Of a stretch of 13,782 nt of DNA, positions 7,618 to 13,782 are shown piece by piece. The notes beneath the pieces were generated by a model, which saw nothing but the letters and a program-made list of their open reading frames with translations, ran no database searches and had not been told where the DNA came from. How positions within the stretch are numbered: position 1 is the stretch's first letter; every line of letters starts with the position of its first letter. A program made the translations under genes and the position numbers. Origin of the DNA: Chitinophagaceae bacterium (GTDB lineage: Bacteria > Bacteroidota > Bacteroidia > Chitinophagales > Chitinophagaceae). The stretch covers positions 1-13,782 of the forward strand of contig PLEB01000307.1 of assembly GCA_003136915.1 (NCBI GenBank), written 5' to 3'.

Positions 7618-7752
7618 TTATTTCATGGTATTTTCAATTGCCATATTCCCAGCTGCGTTTCGGGTAGCTAACTGCGAAAAATAATGCTGCTTATTGAAAA
7701 TTTCTTTTCTTTGCTGGAAATTATACCTTTCCATTGAAGCGTGGGCAGTCAT
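7618..7752 (-). CDS. Candidate 44-residue hydrophilic small protein
   Basis: A minus-strand frame from ATG 7750-7752 to TAA 7618-7620, lying in the otherwise empty gap between the receiver gene and dinB. The product begins MTAHASMERYNFQQRKEIFN and is hydrophilic, rich in N, Q, K and R, with no membrane segment or signal. A second in-frame ATG (7732-7734) would give MERYNFQQRK. An AGGGAA stretch lies about ten bases upstream of the first ATG. It would end 72 bases before the receiver start, so it could share a transcript with it. No family is recognised, and a chance frame of this length is quite possible. The rest of the 7546-7804 gap shows no gene or clear promoter to me. Confidence 0.25.
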   Translation of the reverse strand: MTAHASMERYNFQQRKEIFNKQHYFSQLATRNAAGNMAIENTMK

Positions 7753-7804
7753 TCTTCAGGTTCCCTAAAATTCTGCTTTTCGTTATTAACTTAAATAATG
7801 AGCA

Positions 7805-8287
7805 ATGGAAAGATCAGTTGAATTGATTGTCGCCTGCAGGAGAGCATTGTTAAAGGTTTTCGATGGACTATCCATGGATACTTTAAATGCGATTCCCACG
7901 GGATTTAGCAATAATCTGATCTGGAATCTTGGTCATGTAGTCGCCAGTCAGCAAGCTTTATGTTATCTGAATGCCGACCTTAAGCCCCTGATGGATGAAG
8001 GCTTTTTTTTAAAATACAGGCGCGGAACAAAGCCGGTCGCTTATGTGGAAAAAGCCGAATTTGAAACCCTGAAAAATTATTCTGAAACCACCCTGGCCCA
8101 ACTCGATAGTGACCTGGAGAATAACGTTTTTACGCATGTCAGGCCCTTCACAATCACCAGTCTTGGATTTGAAATCAGAAGTATCCAGGATGTTTTGCGA
8201 ATGCTGCTGAATCATGAAGGTCTGCACCTCGGCTATTGCATGGCGCTCAAAAGAGCCCAGGCAAAATTCGGAAACAGATCCTTGTAG
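7805..8287 (+). CDS. DinB-fold (DinB_2) putative metal-binding protein
   Basis: A 160-residue protein of the DinB/YfiT-like four-helix-bundle superfamily. Three histidines at the expected places would bind a divalent metal: H44 in NLGHVVASQQ, H137 in NHEG and H141 in LHLGY. The spacing (one His at the end of helix 2, then HxxxH in the C-terminal helix) is the usual one, and the length matches the family (150-175). Relatives include bacillithiol- or mycothiol-dependent S-transferases and damage-inducible proteins, but most members have no known reaction, and it should not be confused with DNA polymerase IV, also called DinB. It is followed after 39 bases by the GMC oxidoreductase on the same strand, so cotranscription is likely. 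No LexA-type operator is visible upstream. Confidence 0.85.
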   Translation: MERSVELIVACRRALLKVFDGLSMDTLNAIPTGFSNNLIWNLGHVVASQQALCYLNADLKPLMDEGFFLKYRRGTKPVAYVEKAEFETLKNYSETTLAQLDSDLENNVFTHVRPFTITSLGFEIRSIQDVLRMLLNHEGLHLGYCMALKRAQAKFGNRSL

Positions 8288-8326
8288 ACGACCAGATTTT
8301 TTATATTTTCAATTCAAAACGATAAA

Positions 8327-10054
8327 ATGCCTGCCGATTCCCTTCTTTTAAATAACCGCGCCAAAGCTCAGAATACCTTCGACGCAATAGTTATCGGATC
8401 AGGCATCAGTGGGGGATGGGCGGCCAAAGAATTTTGCGACCACGGGCTGAAGACCCTGGTCATTGAAAGGGGCAGAAATGTGGTCCACCTGAAAGATTAT
8501 CCAACGGCAACTAAAAACCCATGGGACTTTCCGCACCGGGGGCAAATGCCATTGTCTGTTACGGAAAATAATCCCATCGTAAGCAGGTGCTATGCTTTTA
8601 GTGAAGCTTCCCAGCACTTTTTTGTAAAAGACAAGGAACATCCGTACATACAGGAAAAGCCATTCGATTGGATCCGTGGATACCAGGTGGGCGGAAAGTC
8701 CCTGCTCTGGGCAAGGCAAACGCAACGTTGGAGTAGGTTTGATTTCGAGGGACCGGGCCGCGACGGATTTGCAGTGGAATGGCCGGTTAGCTATGAAGAA
8801 ATGGCTCCCTGGTATTCCCACGTTGAAAAATTTGCCGGTATCAGTGGCAATCACGACGGACTGGAAACACTTCCCGATGGCGAATTTCTGCCAGCGTGGG
8901 AAATGAATTGTGTTGAAAGAGAAATTGCGGATAAAATTAACCATCATTATTCCGAACGTCATGTCGTGCAGGGACGCTGTGCACACCTGACCAAGCCGCA
9001 GCCCGTCCACATCGAACAAGGACGAAATCCTTGTCAGGCCAGGAATGAGTGTGAACGCGGCTGCCCTTACGGTGGGTATTTCAGCTCAAATTCCACGACA
9101 CTTCCCTGGGCCTCAAAAACCGGTAACCTCACCATGAGAACAGACAGTGTTGTGCATTCGATTATTTATGATGAAAAGAAGCAAAGGGCAACGGGAGTGC
9201 GCGTGATCGATGCACATACCAAACAGGAAAGCACTTATTACGCAAAAGTTATTTTTGTAAACGCTGCATGTTTGAATTCCAATCTCATCCTATTAAACTC
9301 AACCTCCTCACGTTTTCCGCAGGGCCTCGGAAATGATAATGGGTTGCTTGGCAGATTTGTTTGTTTCCACAATTACCGGGGCACAGTAAGCGCCTCCTTT
9401 GACGGACCCATGGACCAATATTATTATGGCCGGCGTCCTACCCAACCCATGATGCCCAATTTCAGAAATGTGAAAAAACAGGAAATGGATTTTCTTCGCG
9501 GGTATATGGTCCATTTCAGCGCGGGCAGGGGAACGGGAAATCTTTCCAGCAACCAACCGGAGCTCGGGGCTGAATTTAAAGAAGCACTCACCGAAGCAGG
9601 ACCGTGGTTTGTATTTGCCATGATGCAAGGTGAAACGATTCCAAAGCAAAACAATCACGTTCGTCTGAGCAAAGATCAAAAGGATCCCTGGGGAATTCCT
9701 GAACTGGTCGTTTCTGTCGACTATGATGAAAATGATGAAAAGTCATTAAAGGATTTCCTGAACCAAACTTCGGAAATGCTTACTGTGGGTGGATGCAAAA
9801 ATGTGCAAACCCGCGACAGCAAGCAGGCACCCGGGCTCGATATCCATGAGATGGGCGGATGCAGGATGGGCACGGATCCCAAAACCTCGCTGTTAAATAA
9901 ATGGAATCAATTCCACCATTGCCCGAATGTTTTTGTTACGGATGGTGCAGCCATGGTTTCCACGAGCACCCAGAATCCTTCAATAACTTTTATGGCTTTC
10001 ACTGCCAGGGCCGCCAATCATGCAGTGGAGGAGTTAAAGAAAGGAAATATTTAG
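8327..10054 (+). CDS. GMC-family FAD oxidoreductase with a Fe-S cluster type Cys motif
   Basis: A 575-residue flavoprotein related to bacterial FAD-glucose dehydrogenase alpha and gluconate 2-dehydrogenase large subunits, which oxidise a sugar or sugar-acid alcohol. The FAD-binding Rossmann motif is IVIGSGISGGWAA (21-33), with E47 for the ribose. GYQVGGKSLLWARQ (118-131) is the second flavin motif. The C-terminal GMC domain has DIHEMGGCRMG with probable catalytic H507 and STQNPSITFMAF with N550, a His/Asn pair 43 residues apart. C236, C242 and C246 form C-X5-C-X3-C, the spacing I recall for the [3Fe-4S] ligands of FAD-glucose dehydrogenase alpha. There is no signal peptide and no neighbouring subunit-3 gene. 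A weak promoter (TTG at 8282, 17 bases, TATATTTT) could add to transcription from dinB. Confidence 0.92.
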   Translation: MPADSLLLNNRAKAQNTFDAIVIGSGISGGWAAKEFCDHGLKTLVIERGRNVVHLKDYPTATKNPWDFPHRGQMPLSVTENNPIVSRCYAFSEASQHFFVKDKEHPYIQEKPFDWIRGYQVGGKSLLWARQTQRWSRFDFEGPGRDGFAVEWPVSYEEMAPWYSHVEKFAGISGNHDGLETLPDGEFLPAWEMNCVEREIADKINHHYSERHVVQGRCAHLTKPQPVHIEQGRNPCQARNECERGCPYGGYFSSNSTTLPWASKTGNLTMRTDSVVHSIIYDEKKQRATGVRVIDAHTKQESTYYAKVIFVNAACLNSNLILLNSTSSRFPQGLGNDNGLLGRFVCFHNYRGTVSASFDGPMDQYYYGRRPTQPMMPNFRNVKKQEMDFLRGYMVHFSAGRGTGNLSSNQPELGAEFKEALTEAGPWFVFAMMQGETIPKQNNHVRLSKDQKDPWGIPELVVSVDYDENDEKSLKDFLNQTSEMLTVGGCKNVQTRDSKQAPGLDIHEMGGCRMGTDPKTSLLNKWNQFHHCPNVFVTDGAAMVSTSTQNPSITFMAFTARAANHAVEELKKGNI

Positions 10055-12451
10055 TTACTCCGCTTTTGCCCTGATATTCACCGTCGCCTCCGGCATGCCT
10101 TCAGCGGTTGCATGCAGTACAATATCTCCTGGTTGTCCCGTTGATTTTAAAATGACCATGCATTTTCCCCGCCAGGCGTTTCTCTTCGGCAACTGGTAGC
10201 TTTCAAGGCTCATTGGATTTGCGTTTCCAACACCTGCAATAGTGGCTGGTCCTTCTAAAGTAAAATGTATGAGGTTGTCAGCTTTTGGATTCAGGTGATG
10301 ATCCTTGTCCTGAACTTCAATTGTAACATAACAAAGGTCCTGTCCGGCCGCCTGAATCTCAGTTCTGTCAGGCGCCAAAACCATTTGGACCGGTTCCCCG
10401 GCACTCACCAGCACTGTTTGCTGTAATTGTTTTTTGTTTTTGAAACCAATGGCTTTCAATTCGCCGGCCTGCCAGGGAACCTCCCATGAAGTACGAAATT
10501 TTGTGCTTCTGTTAGTCGCTTTTCTTCCCAGTGATTTTCCATTCAGAAATAATTCCACTTCGTCGCAGGAAGAATAAACATCTACTTTTAGCGGCTTATT
10601 TTCGGATCCCTTCCAGTTCCAGTCAGCCACCACGTCTTCCCAATTCCATTTACTCCAGGGTTCAATGCGTGGGTTCATTTCAAAGGAAGGTTCCGGCGGG
10701 TGCACAAATAAAGAAAGCCTACCGGAACTCCACAACACGTCCCGGTAATAAGATTGCGGGCGCTTCCAGCCGCAGATATCAATGTCTCCGCAATAAGCCA
10801 GGTTCCAGGGAAAAAAACTTTTTTCCTGCATGTATCCTTTCCAGCCAATGCTGGCTTCGCCGATATAGTCAAAGCCTGTCCAGATAAAATCGCCGATCAC
10901 GTAAGGATGATCTACCACGGGCATCCAATAATCAAAGGCTTCGAGGGCGTAGGATTCTGTCCCCATCATAACGCGCTGAGGTTTTCGGCGATGGTCCGGT
11001 TCATAGCTGGTATCGGCATAATTATATCCGGCAATATCCAGCGCTGCAAAAAACGGATCCTTGTCCTCTTTAACATCATTCACTGCGGATGTTACGGGCC
11101 GGCTATTGTCCAACGACCCGATATAGGCGGCCAGCGCATGGGCGAGGCGCACTACTTCCGGCTTTTGGCGGTTAGGAATTTCATTTCCGATGCTCCACAT
11201 AATTATAGAAGGATGATTCAAATCCCGGAGCACCATGCTTTCAATATCTTTCTTCCACCACGAGTCAAAATACAAATGATAATCGTAAGGCGTTTTCGGA
11301 TCCTCCCACATATCAAAAGCTTCGTCAACCACCAACATTCCTAACCGGTCGCATGCATTCAGAAATGCCGGTGGGGGAGGATTGTGAGAACACCGGATCG
11401 CATTAAAACCACTGGCCTTCATTAGTTCCACCCGCCGTTCTTCCGCGCGGTCATAGGATCTGGAACCCAGGGGGCCATTATCGTTATGATAGCAACCACC
11501 TTTTAGTTTCATTGGCTTACCATTCAGCAAAAATCCTGTTTCCGCGTCAAAATGGATACTGCGGATTCCGAAAGTCGTTTCCTGTTTTTGAAGTGTTTCC
11601 TGCTGCTGAACGATTTGCGTATGCAGTGAATAGAGTAAGGGCTGGTCCGTTGACCACCACTGCGGCCGGTCGATTTGAATTATTTGGGTGTCCGTATATA
11701 CAGTTCCCGGACTCACCTGAATTTCTCTCTTCCACCTCGCAATTTCATTTCCATGAGGATCGAGAATGGTGGACAATAACTGAACGGACTGAGGGGTTGT
11801 AGCGTTATTTTCTACAGCCGTATATGTGTGGACGATCGCCGCAGAGGATGAAACTCCAGTGGTTCTTGCCTGTGTTCCCCACTCTACAAAATGAACCGGC
11901 GAAAGAAATTGAATCCAAACGTGCCGGTTGATTCCCGATCCCGAATACCAGCGGCTGTTTTGTCCTTCATTCTTAACCTGGACCGCCAGCATATTTTTCT
12001 CTCCGAATTTGATAAGCGGTGTAAGATCATACGAGAAACTGGTATATCCGTAAGGGTGATTTCCAAGATGCTCGCCATTTAGCCAGACATCGGCATTCAT
12101 ATATATGCCTTCAAATAAAATATGAATTTTTTTGCCTTGAAGTATTGAAGGAATGAAAAAGCTTTTTCGGTACCAGCCGGTTCCGCCAACAGTAAAACCT
12201 CCGCCAACCTGACTGATGGCATTTGAATCAAATGGAGATTGAGTAGAACCGATATCCTCTATGCTCCAGTCGTGTGGCAGATCCACAGTTCTCCAATGCG
12301 AATCATCCACCGTAACCGTCTGGCCTCTTTCTACGCCGCCTTTGAAAAACCTCCATTGGTCATCGAACAAAATATGAGTAGAATCCACAGACTGGGCCAC
12401 GCATTGAAAGCAAGCCAGGATGCCCAGAAAAAGAGAAAAAAAATTTATCAT
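10055..12451 (-). CDS. Secreted glycoside hydrolase family 2 (beta-galactosidase-like)
   Basis: A 798-residue exported glycosidase that probably removes beta-linked galactose or a related sugar (for example glucuronate) from oligosaccharide ends with retention of configuration. A signal peptide covers about 1-19 (LACFQCVAQ end), although its N-terminus has no lysine or arginine. Domains are the sugar-binding jelly roll (about 28-188), an immunoglobulin-like domain (190-297), the TIM barrel (300-590), a DUF4982-type domain (620-685) and a C-terminal beta-sandwich of the Bacteroidota GH2 C5 type (690-795). The acid/base is E424 in MWSIGNEIPN and the nucleophile E499 in MMGTESYA. Other family motifs are RCSHNPPPPAFL and DEAFDMWE. 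It is divergent from the ABC exporter and tail to tail with the GMC gene. No SusC/SusD pair is in the window. Substrate specificity cannot be read from sequence. Confidence 0.94.
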   Translation of the reverse strand: MINFFSLFLGILACFQCVAQSVDSTHILFDDQWRFFKGGVERGQTVTVDDSHWRTVDLPHDWSIEDIGSTQSPFDSNAISQVGGGFTVGGTGWYRKSFFIPSILQGKKIHILFEGIYMNADVWLNGEHLGNHPYGYTSFSYDLTPLIKFGEKNMLAVQVKNEGQNSRWYSGSGINRHVWIQFLSPVHFVEWGTQARTTGVSSSAAIVHTYTAVENNATTPQSVQLLSTILDPHGNEIARWKREIQVSPGTVYTDTQIIQIDRPQWWSTDQPLLYSLHTQIVQQQETLQKQETTFGIRSIHFDAETGFLLNGKPMKLKGGCYHNDNGPLGSRSYDRAEERRVELMKASGFNAIRCSHNPPPPAFLNACDRLGMLVVDEAFDMWEDPKTPYDYHLYFDSWWKKDIESMVLRDLNHPSIIMWSIGNEIPNRQKPEVVRLAHALAAYIGSLDNSRPVTSAVNDVKEDKDPFFAALDIAGYNYADTSYEPDHRRKPQRVMMGTESYALEAFDYWMPVVDHPYVIGDFIWTGFDYIGEASIGWKGYMQEKSFFPWNLAYCGDIDICGWKRPQSYYRDVLWSSGRLSLFVHPPEPSFEMNPRIEPWSKWNWEDVVADWNWKGSENKPLKVDVYSSCDEVELFLNGKSLGRKATNRSTKFRTSWEVPWQAGELKAIGFKNKKQLQQTVLVSAGEPVQMVLAPDRTEIQAAGQDLCYVTIEVQDKDHHLNPKADNLIHFTLEGPATIAGVGNANPMSLESYQLPKRNAWRGKCMVILKSTGQPGDIVLHATAEGMPEATVNIRAKAE

Positions 12452-12456
12452 AGAAG

Positions 12457-12464
12457 CAAATATA
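12457..12464 (-). promoter_or_regulatory. Bacteroidota -7 promoter box TATATTTG
   Basis: On the minus strand TATATTTG matches TAnnTTTG at every fixed position and stands exactly five bases before the GH2 ATG, the same arrangement as before the APH-type kinase. No TTTG is visible at the -33 distance. If used, the transcript would have almost no 5' leader. Two palindromes lie immediately upstream on this strand. Confidence 0.5.
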
Positions 12465-12475
12465 CCTGCATTCGT

Positions 12476-12500
12476 GTAAATTTACGGTTTAGTAAAACCG
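12476..12500. promoter_or_regulatory. Two adjoining palindromes in the divergent GH2/ABC gap
   Basis: GTAAATTTAC (12476-12485) is a perfect 10-base palindrome. It shares its last base with CGGTTT-AGTA-AAACCG (12485-12500), a perfect six-base inverted repeat with a four-base loop. Together they fill nearly half of the 54 bases between the divergent GH2 and exporter starts. They could be operator half-sites for a regulator of both genes. In the exporter mRNA the second one could form a small hairpin ending five bases before the TTG start. Both are AT-rich, so chance is not excluded. Confidence 0.35.
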
Positions 12501-12505
12501 GGGAT

Positions 12506-13782
12506 TTGAAGTATTTAAAGGCGGTCAACAAATATTTCTGGAAATATAAGTGGAGGCTTTTGCTTGGGACGCTTTTCGTTGTTCTTTCCAACTATTTTCG
12601 CATACTCTCGCCTCAGGTTACCGGCTATGTCGTGAATTCTGTCGAAAGGGAATTGACTGCTCAATCGGGTAAAACAGTCAGCCATCCTCCGGTGTCGTCA
12701 AAACCGGAAAAAGAAACTTCGCGGAACCAGAAGTCGGATACGGCCAACTACGACATACTCGTGAAGAAGTTCATCCGCAAGTTGGATGCCACGCATCAAA
12801 GTTTCGGAGGAAAAGTAGCGTTAAGCGGCATAACCTTATTGTTGCTGGCCGTCATCGGAGGCATTTTTATGTTCCTTATGCGCCAGACGATAATTGTTAT
12901 GAGCCGGCATATAGAGTTCGACCAGAAGAATGAAATATTCAGGCATTATCAGTTACTGGATTCTGCTTTTTACAAAACACATAGCACAGGGGATCTCATG
13001 AACCGGATGTCGGAAGATGTGAGCCGGGTGAGAATGTATACGGGACCCGCTATCATGTACCTGGGTAACCTGCTTGCCACCATCGGTTTCAGTCTTTATT
13101 TCATGATCCGCAAGGATGCCCTGCTCACGCTCTATGTTCTCGCGCCGCTTCCCATACTGGCAATTACCATTTACACGGTAAATACAATCATTCATAAACG
13201 GAGTGAGCGGATCCAGGCATTATTGAGCAGCCTCACTACCAATGCACAGGAAACCTACAGCGGCATCCGGGTAATCAAATCCTTTGTTCAGGAAACGGCG
13301 ATGATCCGTTTCTTCACAGCCAACAGTGAAGAATACAGGAAGAATGCGATCAACCTTTCCAAGGTTGAAGCCATTTATTTCCCTTCGATGGGACTTATCA
13401 TCGGACTCAGCACCCTGCTGACCATTATGATCGGAGGATTCTACGTGATCCATGGTACGCACCATGCTGACCTGGGCACTATCACCGAATTCGTAATATA
13501 TATTACCATGCTTACTTTTCCGGTAAGCGCCATTGGATGGGTTGCCAGCATGATCCAGCGGGCTTCGGCCTCCCAGAAAAGGCTTAACGAATTCCTTGAA
13601 ACCGTTCCGGTAATCCAAAATCCACCGCACGCAATAAGTCAGCCTATTACGGGCTCTATAAGTTTTGAGCAGGTGGACTTTATTTACCCCAACACCGGAA
13701 TTCATGCCATTAGAAATTTTAACCTGAAGATCCGTAAGGGAGAAAAAATAGCTGTGATCGGGAAAACCGGCAGCGGAAAGAC
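12506..13782 (+). CDS. MsbA-like ABC exporter, fused membrane and ATPase half-transporter (3' end cut off)
   Basis: The first 425 codons of an ABC exporter of the MsbA/multidrug type, which works as a dimer in the inner membrane to export lipids, drugs or peptides. Six transmembrane helices are visible (about 17-40, 106-130, 183-203, 205-227, 292-315, 326-350). The ATPase domain begins at about 384 (ISFEQVDFIYP), and the window ends inside the Walker A motif VIGKTGSGK(T). I chose TTG 12506 because it gives the usual KYLKAVNKYFWKYKWRLLLG beginning; no ATG or GTG lies in frame before TM1, and the first ATG comes only after residue 120, inside TM2. The loop between TM1 and TM2 is about 65 residues, longer than in classical MsbA and rich in S, K and P at 51-80. 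It is divergent from the GH2 gene. Confidence 0.9.
   Translation, partial: MKYLKAVNKYFWKYKWRLLLGTLFVVLSNYFRILSPQVTGYVVNSVERELTAQSGKTVSHPPVSSKPEKETSRNQKSDTANYDILVKKFIRKLDATHQSFGGKVALSGITLLLLAVIGGIFMFLMRQTIIVMSRHIEFDQKNEIFRHYQLLDSAFYKTHSTGDLMNRMSEDVSRVRMYTGPAIMYLGNLLATIGFSLYFMIRKDALLTLYVLAPLPILAITIYTVNTIIHKRSERIQALLSSLTTNAQETYSGIRVIKSFVQETAMIRFFTANSEEYRKNAINLSKVEAIYFPSMGLIIGLSTLLTIMIGGFYVIHGTHHADLGTITEFVIYITMLTFPVSAIGWVASMIQRASASQKRLNEFLETVPVIQNPPHAISQPITGSISFEQVDFIYPNTGIHAIRNFNLKIRKGEKIAVIGKTGSGK

Noticed and set aside
7805..8287. DinB as DNA polymerase IV, linked to repair by LigD
   Set aside because: The protein is the unrelated four-helix DinB/YfiT fold with a His triad, not a Y-family polymerase, so there is no real repair cluster.
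8399..9019. 206-codon minus-strand open frame within the GMC gene
   Set aside because: It covers the FAD-binding part of the GMC enzyme in antisense, with no domain or sensible start context.
10754..11344. Long (196-codon) + strand open frame inside the GH2 gene
   Set aside because: It lies wholly opposite a well-supported GH2 catalytic domain, has no recognisable motif, and its composition reflects the complement of the real gene.
13220..13705. 161-codon minus-strand open frame inside the ABC exporter
   Set aside because: The + strand encodes unmistakable exporter sequence here, and the opposite frame shows no family features.

Overview
The window looks like chromosomal DNA of a Bacteroidota bacterium, most likely Chitinophagales/Chitinophagaceae. 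The grounds are a LytTR response regulator next to a TPR sensor kinase with an HDLRSP H-box, a glycoside hydrolase of family 2 with the C-terminal domains usual in Bacteroidota, start regions without clear Shine-Dalgarno sequences, and two exact matches to the Bacteroidota -7 promoter box TAnnTTTG. I see no rRNA, tRNA, insertion sequence, CRISPR array, integrase or phage gene. This placement is inferred from protein style, not from a marker gene.

Layout, left to right. (1) A possible last 29 codons of a + strand gene (2-91) run tail to tail into a minus-strand APH(6)/hydroxyurea-type small-molecule kinase (93-908). (2) A divergent gap leads to a two-component pair on +: a LytTR response regulator (1077-1790), then a periplasmic-TPR, membrane-anchored histidine kinase (1833-3953). 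(3) A 399-base stretch holds two tiny + strand frames, a 47-residue single-span membrane peptide (4058-4201) and a 35-residue lipoprotein (4243-4350). (4) On minus lie the three-domain NHEJ enzyme LigD (4353-7067), a stand-alone receiver protein (7153-7545) and perhaps a 44-residue small protein (7618-7752). (5) On + lie a DinB-fold protein (7805-8287) and a GMC flavoprotein (8327-10054) with a C-X5-C-X3-C motif like that holding the [3Fe-4S] cluster of bacterial FAD-glucose dehydrogenase. (6) Abutting it on minus is a secreted GH2 glycosidase (10055-12451). (7) Divergent from that is an MsbA-like ABC exporter that starts at TTG (12506) and is cut by the window end just after its Walker A motif.

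The genes do not form one obvious pathway. Likely functional units are the response regulator/kinase pair, possibly dinB-GMC as a transcript, and carbohydrate use (the GH2 enzyme releasing sugars outside the cytoplasm, the GMC enzyme oxidising sugars or related alcohols), though the last link rests only on adjacency. LigD is a repair gene whose partner Ku is not in the window.

I did not find a clearly new multi-gene system. The points most worth a second look are the Fe-S-type GMC enzyme without its usual small subunit or export signal, the repeated placement of a perfect TAnnTTTG box 5 nt before an ATG (possible leaderless transcripts), the small lipoprotein and membrane peptide before ligD, the kinase with a degenerate ATP-site G1 box, and the paired palindromes in the 54-base divergent gap before the exporter.
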